From Hoeflea sp. YIM 152468 (lineage in GTDB: Bacteria; Pseudomonadota; Alphaproteobacteria; Rhizobiales; Rhizobiaceae), in contig NZ_JARGET010000011.1 in the NCBI RefSeq assembly GCF_029210485.1, forward strand, positions 186,001 through 250,000: a stretch of DNA of 64,000 bases. Reading direction: 5' to 3'. A program made the translations under genes and the position numbers. A model generated the notes under the pieces. That model did no database searches and was not told where the DNA came from. It saw nothing but the letters and a program-made list of their open reading frames with translations. Below are positions 46,411 through 54,682 of this stretch, one piece after another (positions within the stretch are counted from its first letter, which is position 1; each line of letters opens with the position of its first letter).

Positions 46411-46581
46411 AGGCCTTATCGACGCATCAGATCGTTTATGGTGGGCTCGCTCCTATTCGGCCTTGTTGTCCGGCCCGGCGGCTCTTGATCCATTCTTCGC
46501 GATCTTCTGAACTCTCACATAACCAGACTGATCCAGCCTCAGCAGTGGCAGCAGATTGATGGTGACCTGCAGGCGCAAGGC

Positions 46582-47319
46582 CTACTCCGGCAGGCGGTAG
46601 TCGAAAAAGCGGGATTCTGCGACGCGGAACAGCTTGCCGGTCTGGGTGCAGGCGGGCGCGCAAAGCGGCACCAGCTTGGCGGCGACTTCGGAAGGGTGGG
46701 GCAGGGTATCGGGGTTTTCCCCCGGCATTGCCTGGGCCCGCATCGCGGTGCGGGTTGCGCCCGGATCGATCGAATTGACGGTGAGCTGGGTTTTTTCGGT
46801 CTCGGCCGCCCACACCCGGGCCAGGGTCTCCACGGCGGCTTTCGAGGCCGCGTATGGACCCCAGAAGGCGCGGGCTGAATGGGCGACGCCCGACGACAGG
46901 ATCAGCGCCCGGCCGGCGTCGGATTTGACCATCAACGGCTCGACCGAGCGGATCAGCCGCCAGGTGGCCGTGACATTGACCGCCATCACCTTGTCGAAGA
47001 CCTTGGCCTCGACGTGGCCGACGGGAGAGATGGTGCCCAGAACACCGGCATTGGCGACGAGAATGTCGAGCTTGCCCCAGCGGTCATTGATGGCGCTGCC
47101 AAGTCGGTCGATGGCGGGCATGTCGGTCAGATCCATCGGCACCAGGGTGGCGCTGCCGCCTTCGGCCTGGATGGCGTCATCGAGTTCTTCCAGTCCGCCG
47201 GTGGTGCGGGCAACGGCGATCACGTGGGCCCCCTGCCTGGCCAGTGCCAGCGCGGTCCAATAGCCAATGCCGCGCGAGGCGCCGGTGACGAGCGCGATAC
47301 GTCCTTCAAGAGTGGTCAT
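46582..47319 (-). CDS. Short-chain dehydrogenase/reductase (SDR)
   Basis: A 245-residue classical SDR. It has the cofactor motif VTGASRGIGYWTALALA near residue 12, NAGVLGTISPVGH and the catalytic Ser in ALILSSGVA. The YAASKAAVETLA motif carries the Tyr-x-x-x-Lys pair, and PGATRTAMRAQAMPGE follows. The substrate is unknown. It lies 7 nt downstream of purF on the same strand, a pairing also seen in other rhizobia, so it is probably the last gene of the cvpA-purF transcript. Confidence 0.88.
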   Translation of the reverse strand: MTTLEGRIALVTGASRGIGYWTALALARQGAHVIAVARTTGGLEELDDAIQAEGGSATLVPMDLTDMPAIDRLGSAINDRWGKLDILVANAGVLGTISPVGHVEAKVFDKVMAVNVTATWRLIRSVEPLMVKSDAGRALILSSGVAHSARAFWGPYAASKAAVETLARVWAAETEKTQLTVNSIDPGATRTAMRAQAMPGENPDTLPHPSEVAAKLVPLCAPACTQTGKLFRVAESRFFDYRLPE

Positions 47320-47326
47320 GCCTGGA

Positions 47327-48799
47327 TTATCCGTTGTTGGCCAGCAGCGACATGCTGCGCAAATTGACGTAATCTTCCTGATCGGTCAGCGTCGTCGGGT
47401 AGTCACCGGTGAAGCAGGCGTCACAGAATTGCGGGCATTCCGCATTGCGTCCGGGTTCGCGAATTGCGCGATAGAGCCCGTCGATGGAGACGAAGCCGAG
47501 ACTGTCGACGCGAATGAAATCGGCCATGTCACTGACAGACATGCGCGAGGCCAGAAGCTTGGATTTTTCCGGCGTGTCGACGCCGTAAAAGCACGATGAC
47601 ATGGTCGGCGGAGAGGCGATGCGCATATGCACTTCGCGCGCGCCGGCTTCGCGCACCAGCTTGACAATCTTCTGGCTGGTCGTGCCGCGGACGATGGAAT
47701 CGTCGACCAGCACGACGCGCTTGCCCTCGATCATGTTGCGGTTGGGATTCAGCTTGAGCTTGACGCCCATGTGCCGGATCGCCGAGGACGGGGCGATGAA
47801 CGTGCGGCCCACATAATGGTTGCGGATGATGCCGAGCTCGAAGGGCAGGTTGGCCTGCTGGGCAAAGCCGATGGCCGCCGGTGTGCCTGAATCGGGAACC
47901 GGGATGATCACGTCGGCGTCGACCGGGCATTCCCTGGCCAGTTCCTCGCCGATCTTCTTGCGCGCTTCATAGACATTGCGGCCCTCGATGTTCGAATCGG
48001 GCCGCGCGAAATAGACATATTCGAAGATGCAAAGCCGCGGCGACTTCTTGTCGAAAGGGAAATGACTCTCAATGCCGGTGGAGGTGATCACGACCACCTC
48101 GCCGGGTGCCACGTCGCGGACAAAGCGGGCGCCGATGATATCGAGGGCACAGGTTTCCGATGCCAGGATATAGGCGCCGTCAAGATCGCCGATGCAGAGC
48201 GGACGGATGCCGAGTGGATCGCGGGCGCCGATCATCTTTTTCTCCGACAGCCCGACCAGCGAATAGGCGCCCTCGAGCTTGGAGATCGCTTCGATGAATT
48301 TGGGAACAATCCGGGTCTTCTCGCTGGTGGCGATCAGGTGCAGGATGACCTCGGTGTCCGATGTAGAGGAGAAAATCGAGCCGCGCTTCTGCAACTCGCT
48401 CTGCAAGGTGAGCGCGTTGGTGATGTTGCCATTGTGGGAAATGGCAAATCCGCCCCCGGCAAATTCGGCAAAGAACGGCTGGATGTTGCGCAAACCCTCG
48501 CCGCCGGTGGTGGAATAACGGTTGTGGCCAATGGCGCGGTCACCGGGCAACCGGTCCATGACCGACCGTTTGGTGAATGTGTCGCCGATCAGCCCGACAT
48601 GACGCTCGACGGAAAATTGCTGACCGTCGAAGGCGACGATGCCGGCGGCTTCCTGACCGCGATGCTGGAGAGCGTGCAGTCCGAGGGTGACGACGGTGGC
48701 GGCTTCGGGCTTTCCGAAGATGCCAAACACGCCACATTCATCATGGAAACAGTCGGCTTCGTTGTCGACCGGTTGCAAGCCAGAGTCTGTCATTGGCAT
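47327..48799 (-). CDS. purF: Amidophosphoribosyltransferase
   Basis: PurF makes phosphoribosylamine from PRPP and glutamine, the first step of purine synthesis. The 490-residue product has a short propeptide before the catalytic Cys of DECGVFGIFG (Cys22 from the chosen start). It then has HALQHRGQEAAGI, GHNRYSTTGG and SHNGNITNA. The PRPP motif is VVLVDDSIVRGTT, and the C-terminal Cys set CPQFCDACFTGDYPT suggests the Fe-S-containing form. Start: ATG 48799 follows AGAGG; the frame runs on upstream without support. It lies between cvpA and the SDR gene. Confidence 0.95.
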   Translation of the reverse strand: MPMTDSGLQPVDNEADCFHDECGVFGIFGKPEAATVVTLGLHALQHRGQEAAGIVAFDGQQFSVERHVGLIGDTFTKRSVMDRLPGDRAIGHNRYSTTGGEGLRNIQPFFAEFAGGGFAISHNGNITNALTLQSELQKRGSIFSSTSDTEVILHLIATSEKTRIVPKFIEAISKLEGAYSLVGLSEKKMIGARDPLGIRPLCIGDLDGAYILASETCALDIIGARFVRDVAPGEVVVITSTGIESHFPFDKKSPRLCIFEYVYFARPDSNIEGRNVYEARKKIGEELARECPVDADVIIPVPDSGTPAAIGFAQQANLPFELGIIRNHYVGRTFIAPSSAIRHMGVKLKLNPNRNMIEGKRVVLVDDSIVRGTTSQKIVKLVREAGAREVHMRIASPPTMSSCFYGVDTPEKSKLLASRMSVSDMADFIRVDSLGFVSIDGLYRAIREPGRNAECPQFCDACFTGDYPTTLTDQEDYVNLRSMSLLANNG

Positions 48800-48844
48800 C
48801 GAACCTCTATATAGACCGGCCGGATGGATCCCGACCGGTATCAC

Positions 48845-49405
48845 TCATCCGCTGGTCGCCGGAGCCGCATCCGGAACAGGTTCATCGGAACTGTTCCCGC
48901 GCAGGCGCTCCAGAATGGTTGCGTCGGCGTCATCAGGCAGCATATTGACCAGTTTCGTGCCCATCGAATCGAGCATCGGTTTTGATTTCGCCGTCATCAC
49001 CCATTCAGGCTGCTTTGGCGGGGCCACAAGCCAGTTGAAAAACAACATGGCCACGACAACCAGCAACACGCCCCGGGCTGCGCCAAACACAAAGCCGAGG
49101 GTGCGATCCAGCGCGCCGATGCGGCTGTCGATGATAAAATCGGCGATCCGCATGGTGATATAGGAGACCAGGATCAGCGCGACCAGAAACACGATTGCGG
49201 CGGAGCCGATCATCGCGATCTTGTCGGAGTCGGTATATTCCAGTGCCAGCGGAGTGAGCACGGGATAGAGGAAATAGGCGGCGGCGGCGGCCGCGATCCA
49301 GGAGGCCACGGCCAGCACTTCGCGCGAAAATCCACGAACCATGGCCAGCACCGCAGAAAACAGCGTGATGCCAAGCAGGATGCCGTCAAGAAGGGTAATG
49401 GGCAT
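48845..49405 (-). CDS. cvpA: CvpA family membrane protein
   Basis: A 186-residue inner-membrane protein with four hydrophobic segments. The family pattern is TLLDGILLGITLFSAVLAMVRGF near the start and a later SRIGALDRTLGFVFGAARGV near residue 102. CvpA was first linked to colicin V production and often sits upstream of purF, as here (45 bp). Its molecular role is uncertain. The C-terminal 50 residues are soluble and acidic. ATG 49405 is chosen by homology; the frame extends upstream into radA. Confidence 0.9.
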   Translation of the reverse strand: MPITLLDGILLGITLFSAVLAMVRGFSREVLAVASWIAAAAAAYFLYPVLTPLALEYTDSDKIAMIGSAAIVFLVALILVSYITMRIADFIIDSRIGALDRTLGFVFGAARGVLLVVVAMLFFNWLVAPPKQPEWVMTAKSKPMLDSMGTKLVNMLPDDADATILERLRGNSSDEPVPDAAPATSG

Positions 49406-49463
49406 GAAATCGCGTTCCGTTGCTCTGCCCCCGCGCCGCAATCGGCATCCGGGTGGGCTGAAT

Positions 49464-50873
49464 TCAGTTTTCGTCCTCGTCATCCCCGGCCAGAAGGGTA
49501 CCTTTTGACCCGGCAATGCGCGCAACCAGATCTGCCAATGTTTCCATCAAGGCCAATCCTGCGCCCGACTTCGCGGGCAGATCGGCCGACCCCGATGGCA
49601 ACACTGCATTGGCGAAGCCGAGTTTTTCGGCTTCCTTAAGCCGTAATCCGGTTTGCGCCACCGGTCTGATGGCCCCGGACAGGCTGACTTCGCCGAAATA
49701 GACCCAATCGGCAGGAAGGGCAAGCCCGGCGAGAGAGGAAACCAGCGCCGCGGCCACAGCCATATCGGCTGCCGGTTCGCGGATACGGTATCCGCCGGCG
49801 ATATTGAGGTAGACATCATGGCTGCCAAGCCGCACGCCGCAATGGGCTTCCAGCACCGCAAGGATCATTGCCAGCCGGGACGAATCCCAGCCAATAACGG
49901 CCCGGCGCGGGGTTCCCAGGCTGGACGGCGCCACCAGCGCCTGCACTTCGACCAGCACCGGTCTGGTGCCCTCGATGCCGGCGAATACCGCAGCGCCGGG
50001 AGAGTTGGCGTTGCGCTCTCCCAGGAACAGTTCCGACGGATTGGCAACTTCGCGCAGACCCTTGTCCGACATTTCGAAGACACCGATCTCGTCGGTGGCG
50101 CCAAAGCGATTCTTGACGGTCCTGAGGATGCGGTAGTGGTGGCCGCGATCACCTTCGAAATAGAGCACCGCATCCACCATGTGTTCGACCACCCGCGGAC
50201 CGGCGATCTGCCCGTCCTTGGTGACATGACCGACCAGAACCATGGCTGCACCGGTCTGCTTGGCGTAGCGGACCATGGCGTGCACGCCGGTGCGCACCTG
50301 GGTCACCGTGCCGGGCGCCGAGCCGGCAAGGTCGCTCCACAGGGTCTGGATCGAATCGATGATGACGAAATCGGGCCGTTTTCCGTCCGCCAATGTGGCA
50401 AGGATGTCCTCGACATTGGTTTCGGCGGCAAGCAGCACGCCTGAATCGGCGGCCCCCAGCCGTTGTGCCCGGAGCCGCACCTGGGCGACGGCCTCTTCTC
50501 CCGAAACATAGATCACGCGGTTGCCCTGTCGCGCCAGGGCAGCGGCTGCCTGCATCAACAGGGTCGACTTGCCGATACCGGGATCGCCGCCAACCAGCAC
50601 GGCGGAGCCGCGGACAAAGCCGCCGCCGGTGGCCCGGTCGAGCTCGCTGATCCGGGTTGCGATGCGCGGCGCTTCCTCGATCTCGCCCGAAAGCGTTGCC
50701 AGCGCCACGGCGCGGCCCTTGCGCGCGGCAGCTCCCGGGCCGCCGCCGACGCCGGCTGCCGGGTCGTCCTCGACGATGGTGTTCCATTCACCGCAGCCGT
50801 CGCACTTGCCGGCCCAGCGGGAATGCACGGTGCCGCAGGACTGGCAGATGAATTGAACGCGGGCTTTGGCCAA
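49464..50873 (-). CDS. radA: DNA repair protein RadA
   Basis: RadA is a RecA-like ATPase/helicase that helps branch migration during recombination. The 469-residue product has an N-terminal zinc finger (Cys10, Cys13, Cys24, Cys27). Walker A is GGDPGIGKST at 95-104, followed by the RadA-specific KNRFG motif (TVKNRFGATDE). A C-terminal Lon-like domain (LNIAGGYRIREPAADMAVAAAL) completes it. The start is a TTG at 50873 with GGAGG upstream, supported by the near-universal MAKxxxxF(I/V)C opening. Confidence 0.95.
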   Translation of the reverse strand: MAKARVQFICQSCGTVHSRWAGKCDGCGEWNTIVEDDPAAGVGGGPGAAARKGRAVALATLSGEIEEAPRIATRISELDRATGGGFVRGSAVLVGGDPGIGKSTLLMQAAAALARQGNRVIYVSGEEAVAQVRLRAQRLGAADSGVLLAAETNVEDILATLADGKRPDFVIIDSIQTLWSDLAGSAPGTVTQVRTGVHAMVRYAKQTGAAMVLVGHVTKDGQIAGPRVVEHMVDAVLYFEGDRGHHYRILRTVKNRFGATDEIGVFEMSDKGLREVANPSELFLGERNANSPGAAVFAGIEGTRPVLVEVQALVAPSSLGTPRRAVIGWDSSRLAMILAVLEAHCGVRLGSHDVYLNIAGGYRIREPAADMAVAAALVSSLAGLALPADWVYFGEVSLSGAIRPVAQTGLRLKEAEKLGFANAVLPSGSADLPAKSGAGLALMETLADLVARIAGSKGTLLAGDDEDEN

Positions 50874-50973
50874 GATCTGAATACCTCCAGTGATTGGTGA
50901 CGGTTTGTCAGGAAGATGACCGTTTGTCCACCCTTTGTTCTTTTTCCGGTGATTGAGTCCGGCCAGGCGCCAG

Positions 50974-52095
50974 TCAGCCCGAATAGGTTCGTGCGTAGCG
51001 TCTTCCCAGCGATGTCAGCATTTCATAGCTGATGGTTCCTGCCGCAGTTGCCGCCTCTTCGAGGCTGATGGCGGGCCCCAGAAGCTCGATCCAGTCACCG
51101 GGATTGACGGCTGCCTCGGGCAGGTCGGTCACGTCAAACATGGTCAGGTCCATGGTGATCTTGCCGATCACCGGAACCCGGACGCCGTTGATTGCGCCAC
51201 AGCCGCCTTGGCGAACGGCTGAGCGGAGCGGTACGCCAGCCCCCGAGGCCGAGCGATGAAAGCCATCGGCGTAGCCGACGCCGCAGACGGCGATCCGGCT
51301 GTCGCGGCTGCACTTGTGTGCAGCGCCATAGCTGACGGCCTCGCCGGCCCTGGCGTGGCGGATGAGCAGCACATGGGTCTCGGCCGACACCACCGGGTGC
51401 ATGCGGTTGGGAACACCTGACACCGGGTCGGCGCCATAGAGCGCAACCCCGGGGCGGGTGAGCTGGTGGTGCGCCTCCGGACCCAGATGGATGCCGGCGG
51501 AATTGGCCAGGCTGGCTTCAATGTTTGGAAAACAATCCCGAAGACCGGCAAAGATGTCGATCTGGCGGGCGTTGAGGGGATGGCCGGGTTCATCGGCGCA
51601 GGCAAAGTGGCTCATGACGAGACACGGCGGATGCGCGCTGCTCTGGGCATGGGCAACAGCCTGCTCCGGCGTCATTCCCAAGCGGTTCATGCCGGTGTCG
51701 ATGTGCAGGGCGTAGGGGCGGGTGCCGGCATTCTCGCGCCAGAACGCAGCCTGCTCGACCGAATTGACAACAGGAATGAGGTCATGCGCCAGTGTCTGCG
51801 CAAACGAGCTGGCGAAGACGCCGTTGAGCACGTAAATCCGGCTGTTGGGCAGCAGCGGTCTGAGGTTTGCGGCCTCGACAACATCGGCGACAAAGAAATC
51901 GCTGCAGCCTTCGCGCGCCAGCCGTGGCGCCGCCTGAGCAGCCCCTGTGCCATAGGCGTCCGCCTTGACCGCCGCACCGCAGCGCGCGCTGCCGGAGAAA
52001 TCCCGCATCAAGCGCCAGTTGGCGCAGAGCGCGTTGAGATCGACCGTCAGGCGCGTGGTGCCGGCGGAATCGGACATGGGCGAGGACAGGGGCAT
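50974..52095 (-). CDS. alr: Alanine racemase
   Basis: Alr is the PLP enzyme that makes D-alanine for peptidoglycan. The 373-residue product has the PLP Lys at residue 44 in GAAVKADAYGTG. It also has YALHIDTGMNRLGM, the catalytic Tyr in AVSYGAAH near 256, and IAVCGVGYADGFHRS. The C-terminal VPVIGKITMDLTMFDVTD is typical. Length is normal. It lies 9 bp after dnaB and 100 bp before radA on the same strand, the conserved dnaB-alr-radA order of alphaproteobacteria. Confidence 0.95.
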   Translation of the reverse strand: MPLSSPMSDSAGTTRLTVDLNALCANWRLMRDFSGSARCGAAVKADAYGTGAAQAAPRLAREGCSDFFVADVVEAANLRPLLPNSRIYVLNGVFASSFAQTLAHDLIPVVNSVEQAAFWRENAGTRPYALHIDTGMNRLGMTPEQAVAHAQSSAHPPCLVMSHFACADEPGHPLNARQIDIFAGLRDCFPNIEASLANSAGIHLGPEAHHQLTRPGVALYGADPVSGVPNRMHPVVSAETHVLLIRHARAGEAVSYGAAHKCSRDSRIAVCGVGYADGFHRSASGAGVPLRSAVRQGGCGAINGVRVPVIGKITMDLTMFDVTDLPEAAVNPGDWIELLGPAISLEEAATAAGTISYEMLTSLGRRYARTYSG

Positions 52096-52104
52096 TCCGA
52101 GAAC

Positions 52105-53637
52105 CTATTCGTCGTGCACAAACTGGCTGTAGGAATTGTCGGCCAGATCGGCAAACCGGGTGAATTCGGCCTGGAAGCCCAGTTGCACGGTGCCAGTCGG
52201 ACCGTGACGCTGCTTGGCGATGATCACATCGGCGGTGCCCTTGACCTTCAGCATCTTTTCTTCCCAGGCAAGGTATTCGGGGGTCTTGATGTCGGCGACC
52301 ACCTCGTCGGGTGTGCGGCGCGGTTCGCCGTTCTTGACGTAATATTCCTCGCGGAAGACGAACAGCACCACGTCGGCATCCTGCTCGATCGAGCCCGATT
52401 CCCGCAGGTCGGAAAGCTGCGGCCGTTTGTCCTCGCGGCTTTCGACCTGACGCGAGAGCTGCGACAGCGCGATGATGGGGACGTTGAGTTCCTTGCCGAG
52501 CGCCTTGAGGCCGGTGGTGATCTGGGTGATTTCCTGAACCCGGTTGTCGCTCGACTTGCCCGAACCGGTCATCAACTGGATGTAGTCGATGACCAGAACA
52601 TCGAGGCCGCGCTGGCGCTTGAGACGACGGGCGCGGGCGGAGAGCTGGGCGATCGAGATACCGCCGGTCTGGTCGATGAAGAGCGGGATCTTCTGCATCA
52701 TCTGCGAACAGCCGACCAGCTTTTCGAAATCGGCTTCGGAAATCTCGCCGCGGCGGATCTTTGACGATGAAATCTCGGTCTGCTCGGAGATGATGCGGGT
52801 GGCAAGCTGCTCTGCCGACATTTCCAGCGAGTAGAAGCCGACGACGCCGCCATTCTTGGCTTTCATCGAGCCGTCCGCCTGGACTTCGCCCTCATAGGCC
52901 TGGGCGATGTTGAAGGCGATGTTGGTGGCAAGCGAGGTCTTGCCCATGCCCGGGCGTCCGGCAAGCACGATCAGGTCGGAATGCTGCAATCCGCCCATCC
53001 GGGCATCCAGCGACGAAATCCCGGTTGAAATGCCCGACAGTCCGCCATCGCGCTGAAACGCCGCACCGGCCATGTCGATGGCGAGCGACACGGCGTCGTT
53101 GAAGGACTGGAATCCGCCATCGTAGCGGCCGGTTTCGGCCAGCTCGAACAGGCGGCGCTCGGCGTCCTCGATCTGGGTGCCGGGCGGCATGTCGAGTGGC
53201 GCATCGAAAGCGATGTTGACCATGTCTTCGCCAATCGAGATCAGCGCCCGGCGCTGGGCCAGGTCATAAATCGCGCGGCCATAATCCTCGGCATTGATGA
53301 TGGTCACGGCTTCGGATGCCAGCCGGGCGAGATATTGCGCCACGGTCATATCGCCGACCTTGGCGTCGGCGGGCAGGAAGGTCTTGATCGTTACCGGGTT
53401 GGCAGTCTTGCCCATGCGGATAATGTCGCCGCCGACCTCGTAGATCTTGCGGTGCAGCGGTTCCTGATAGTGCTCCGGCTTGAGGAAGTCGGAGACACGG
53501 TAGAACGCATCATTGTTGACGAGGATGGCGCCGAGCAGGGCCTGCTCGGCCTCGATGTTGGACGGAGCCTCGCGAAACAACGGGCTTTTCTCGGCTCGGG
53601 CCGGGATCGGCTCAATTTTTCGCGCGGCATCGTTCAT
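52105..53637 (-). CDS. dnaB: Replicative DNA helicase
   Basis: DnaB is the hexameric replication-fork helicase. The 510-residue product has the N-terminal domain (PSNIEAEQALLGAILVNNDAF) and Walker A AGRPGMGKTSLA near residue 227. It also has the DnaB motifs FYSLEMSAEQLATR, DVLVIDYIQLM and LSQLSRQVESR. The DLRESGSIEQDAD stretch and the arginine-finger region follow. There is no intein. A variable 40-residue insert after Walker A (AYEGEVQADGSMKAKNGG) is normal for rhizobia. ATG 53637 is chosen; homologues start near it. The usual upstream rpsF-rpsR-rplI cluster is not here. Confidence 0.96.
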   Translation of the reverse strand: MNDAARKIEPIPARAEKSPLFREAPSNIEAEQALLGAILVNNDAFYRVSDFLKPEHYQEPLHRKIYEVGGDIIRMGKTANPVTIKTFLPADAKVGDMTVAQYLARLASEAVTIINAEDYGRAIYDLAQRRALISIGEDMVNIAFDAPLDMPPGTQIEDAERRLFELAETGRYDGGFQSFNDAVSLAIDMAGAAFQRDGGLSGISTGISSLDARMGGLQHSDLIVLAGRPGMGKTSLATNIAFNIAQAYEGEVQADGSMKAKNGGVVGFYSLEMSAEQLATRIISEQTEISSSKIRRGEISEADFEKLVGCSQMMQKIPLFIDQTGGISIAQLSARARRLKRQRGLDVLVIDYIQLMTGSGKSSDNRVQEITQITTGLKALGKELNVPIIALSQLSRQVESREDKRPQLSDLRESGSIEQDADVVLFVFREEYYVKNGEPRRTPDEVVADIKTPEYLAWEEKMLKVKGTADVIIAKQRHGPTGTVQLGFQAEFTRFADLADNSYSQFVHDE

Positions 53638-53945
53638 AGTGGTGTCTGTCCTCGTAGGTGTCGGGCACTGGTCTGACATAAACGGGTTGGAGGGTCGAGT
53701 CTGTGCGCAATGAACGCGAATCGACCTGGATCCATATTTGTTCCCATTGTCCCCGTTGTCCACAGGCCAGGCGAGGCTATGGACGAACGAAGTCAGCCAT
53801 ATCGAAAAAAGTGCTTGGCTGGTCCGGCCGGGACGCGAATCAGGCCCGCCTGTCAGCCAGGGACACGCGGCCTGCCGCGATCGAGTTTGGCGCAGGCGCT
53901 GAAAGCTCCGCGCAAAGAACGCTCGGAGGCCGGACTGGTTTTGAA
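53638..53945. other. Intergenic region upstream of dnaB
   Basis: No convincing gene. It must hold the dnaB promoter. A plus-strand open frame at 53710-53958 has no ribosome-binding site and no recognisable product. No operator, repeat or terminator stands out; the hemerythrin gene ends at the right border and is co-directional with dnaB. Confidence 0.4.
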
Positions 53946-54458
53946 CTACGAAGACTGATCGTCGCGGCTGTGATCATCGCCGGTCAGGCCAGCCGCCGAC
54001 AGCACCTCGTTTGACAGCAGGTGTTCGCTCTCAAACGCAATGTGACGCCGGGTGGCCTCGAAAAACCCGCGCAACATGTATCCGGTCGCCTCGATGTTGA
54101 TCTCGACCCGTCCGGTTCCCAAAGCATGCAGGGCTTCGCTCAATTCTTCGGCGAAACATTCATCTTCGCAATGTTCGGACCGCAACCGGCCGAGTGTCGC
54201 AGCGATGGTCCGGTCATGCTTGAGCCGATCGGCAATCAGCGGGAACACCACATCTTCCTCGAAACGGTGGGTTTCACGGATCATCGGGCCCAGGGCGCGG
54301 GATGCATAGATACATTTTTGCCGGTTCACCCTGTCGGGGAGGGAATCAGCGATCTCCTCAAGCCTGTCGCACAATTGCAATTGTGCGTCATGCGCCTTGC
54401 GCAATGCGGAGATCGGACTATCGCCCTGCGACAACTTTACTGTGGCATCCTTTGTCAT
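53946..54458 (-). CDS. Hemerythrin HHE-domain protein
   Basis: A 170-residue four-helix protein with the His/Glu pattern of HHE hemerythrins: ALRKAHDAQLQLCDRL, IRETHRFEEDVVFPLI, LRSEHCEDECFAEEL and TRRHIAFESEHLL. These can bind a di-iron centre that senses or carries O2 or NO. The start at ATG 54458 is preferred over an upstream TTG. Divergent from ccoN, with a FixK/FNR-type box between them 90 bp from this start, it may be induced together with the cbb3 oxidase. Confidence 0.82.
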   Translation of the reverse strand: MTKDATVKLSQGDSPISALRKAHDAQLQLCDRLEEIADSLPDRVNRQKCIYASRALGPMIRETHRFEEDVVFPLIADRLKHDRTIAATLGRLRSEHCEDECFAEELSEALHALGTGRVEINIEATGYMLRGFFEATRRHIAFESEHLLSNEVLSAAGLTGDDHSRDDQSS

Positions 54459-54547
54459 AGAGCGGTAATCCCAGCCAAACAGCAAGTTTCTTGTTTGTTT
54501 TAATTCCCGTTTTGGCCGGAGATTAGATTTGGGTTCGGGGCTGGTCC

Positions 54548-54561
54548 TTGACCTGGATCAA
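54548..54561. promoter_or_regulatory. FixK/FNR-type box between hemerythrin gene and ccoN
   Basis: The 14-mer TTGACCTGGATCAA fits the anaerobox pattern TTGA(T/C)-N4-(A/G)TCAA. It is flanked by CC/GG, and the central CTGGATCAAGG resembles rhizobial FixK sites. It lies about 128 bp before ccoN and 97 bp from the hemerythrin start, so it could serve either or both. Binding is inferred from the pattern and the cco context. Confidence 0.75.
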
Positions 54562-54682
54562 GGCGGCGGGCAGTTGCCTCTGCGAATTGTGCGACAGCCT
54601 GGCGGATGCCTGCAGCTTGTCTGAAGGGACAGGCGCGGCGGGAAGTTTGGCATTGAGATGAGACCCCTGGGGGATACCAACC

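Noticed and set aside
46453-46581. Open minus-strand continuation of 43 codons after the SDR stop, in the same frame
   Set aside because: It could hint at a truncated longer SDR, but the SDR already has normal length and the extra sequence has no family match.
53710-53958. Plus-strand 82-codon frame between dnaB and the hemerythrin gene
   Set aside because: No ribosome-binding site, no domain, and it runs into the convergent hemerythrin coding region.
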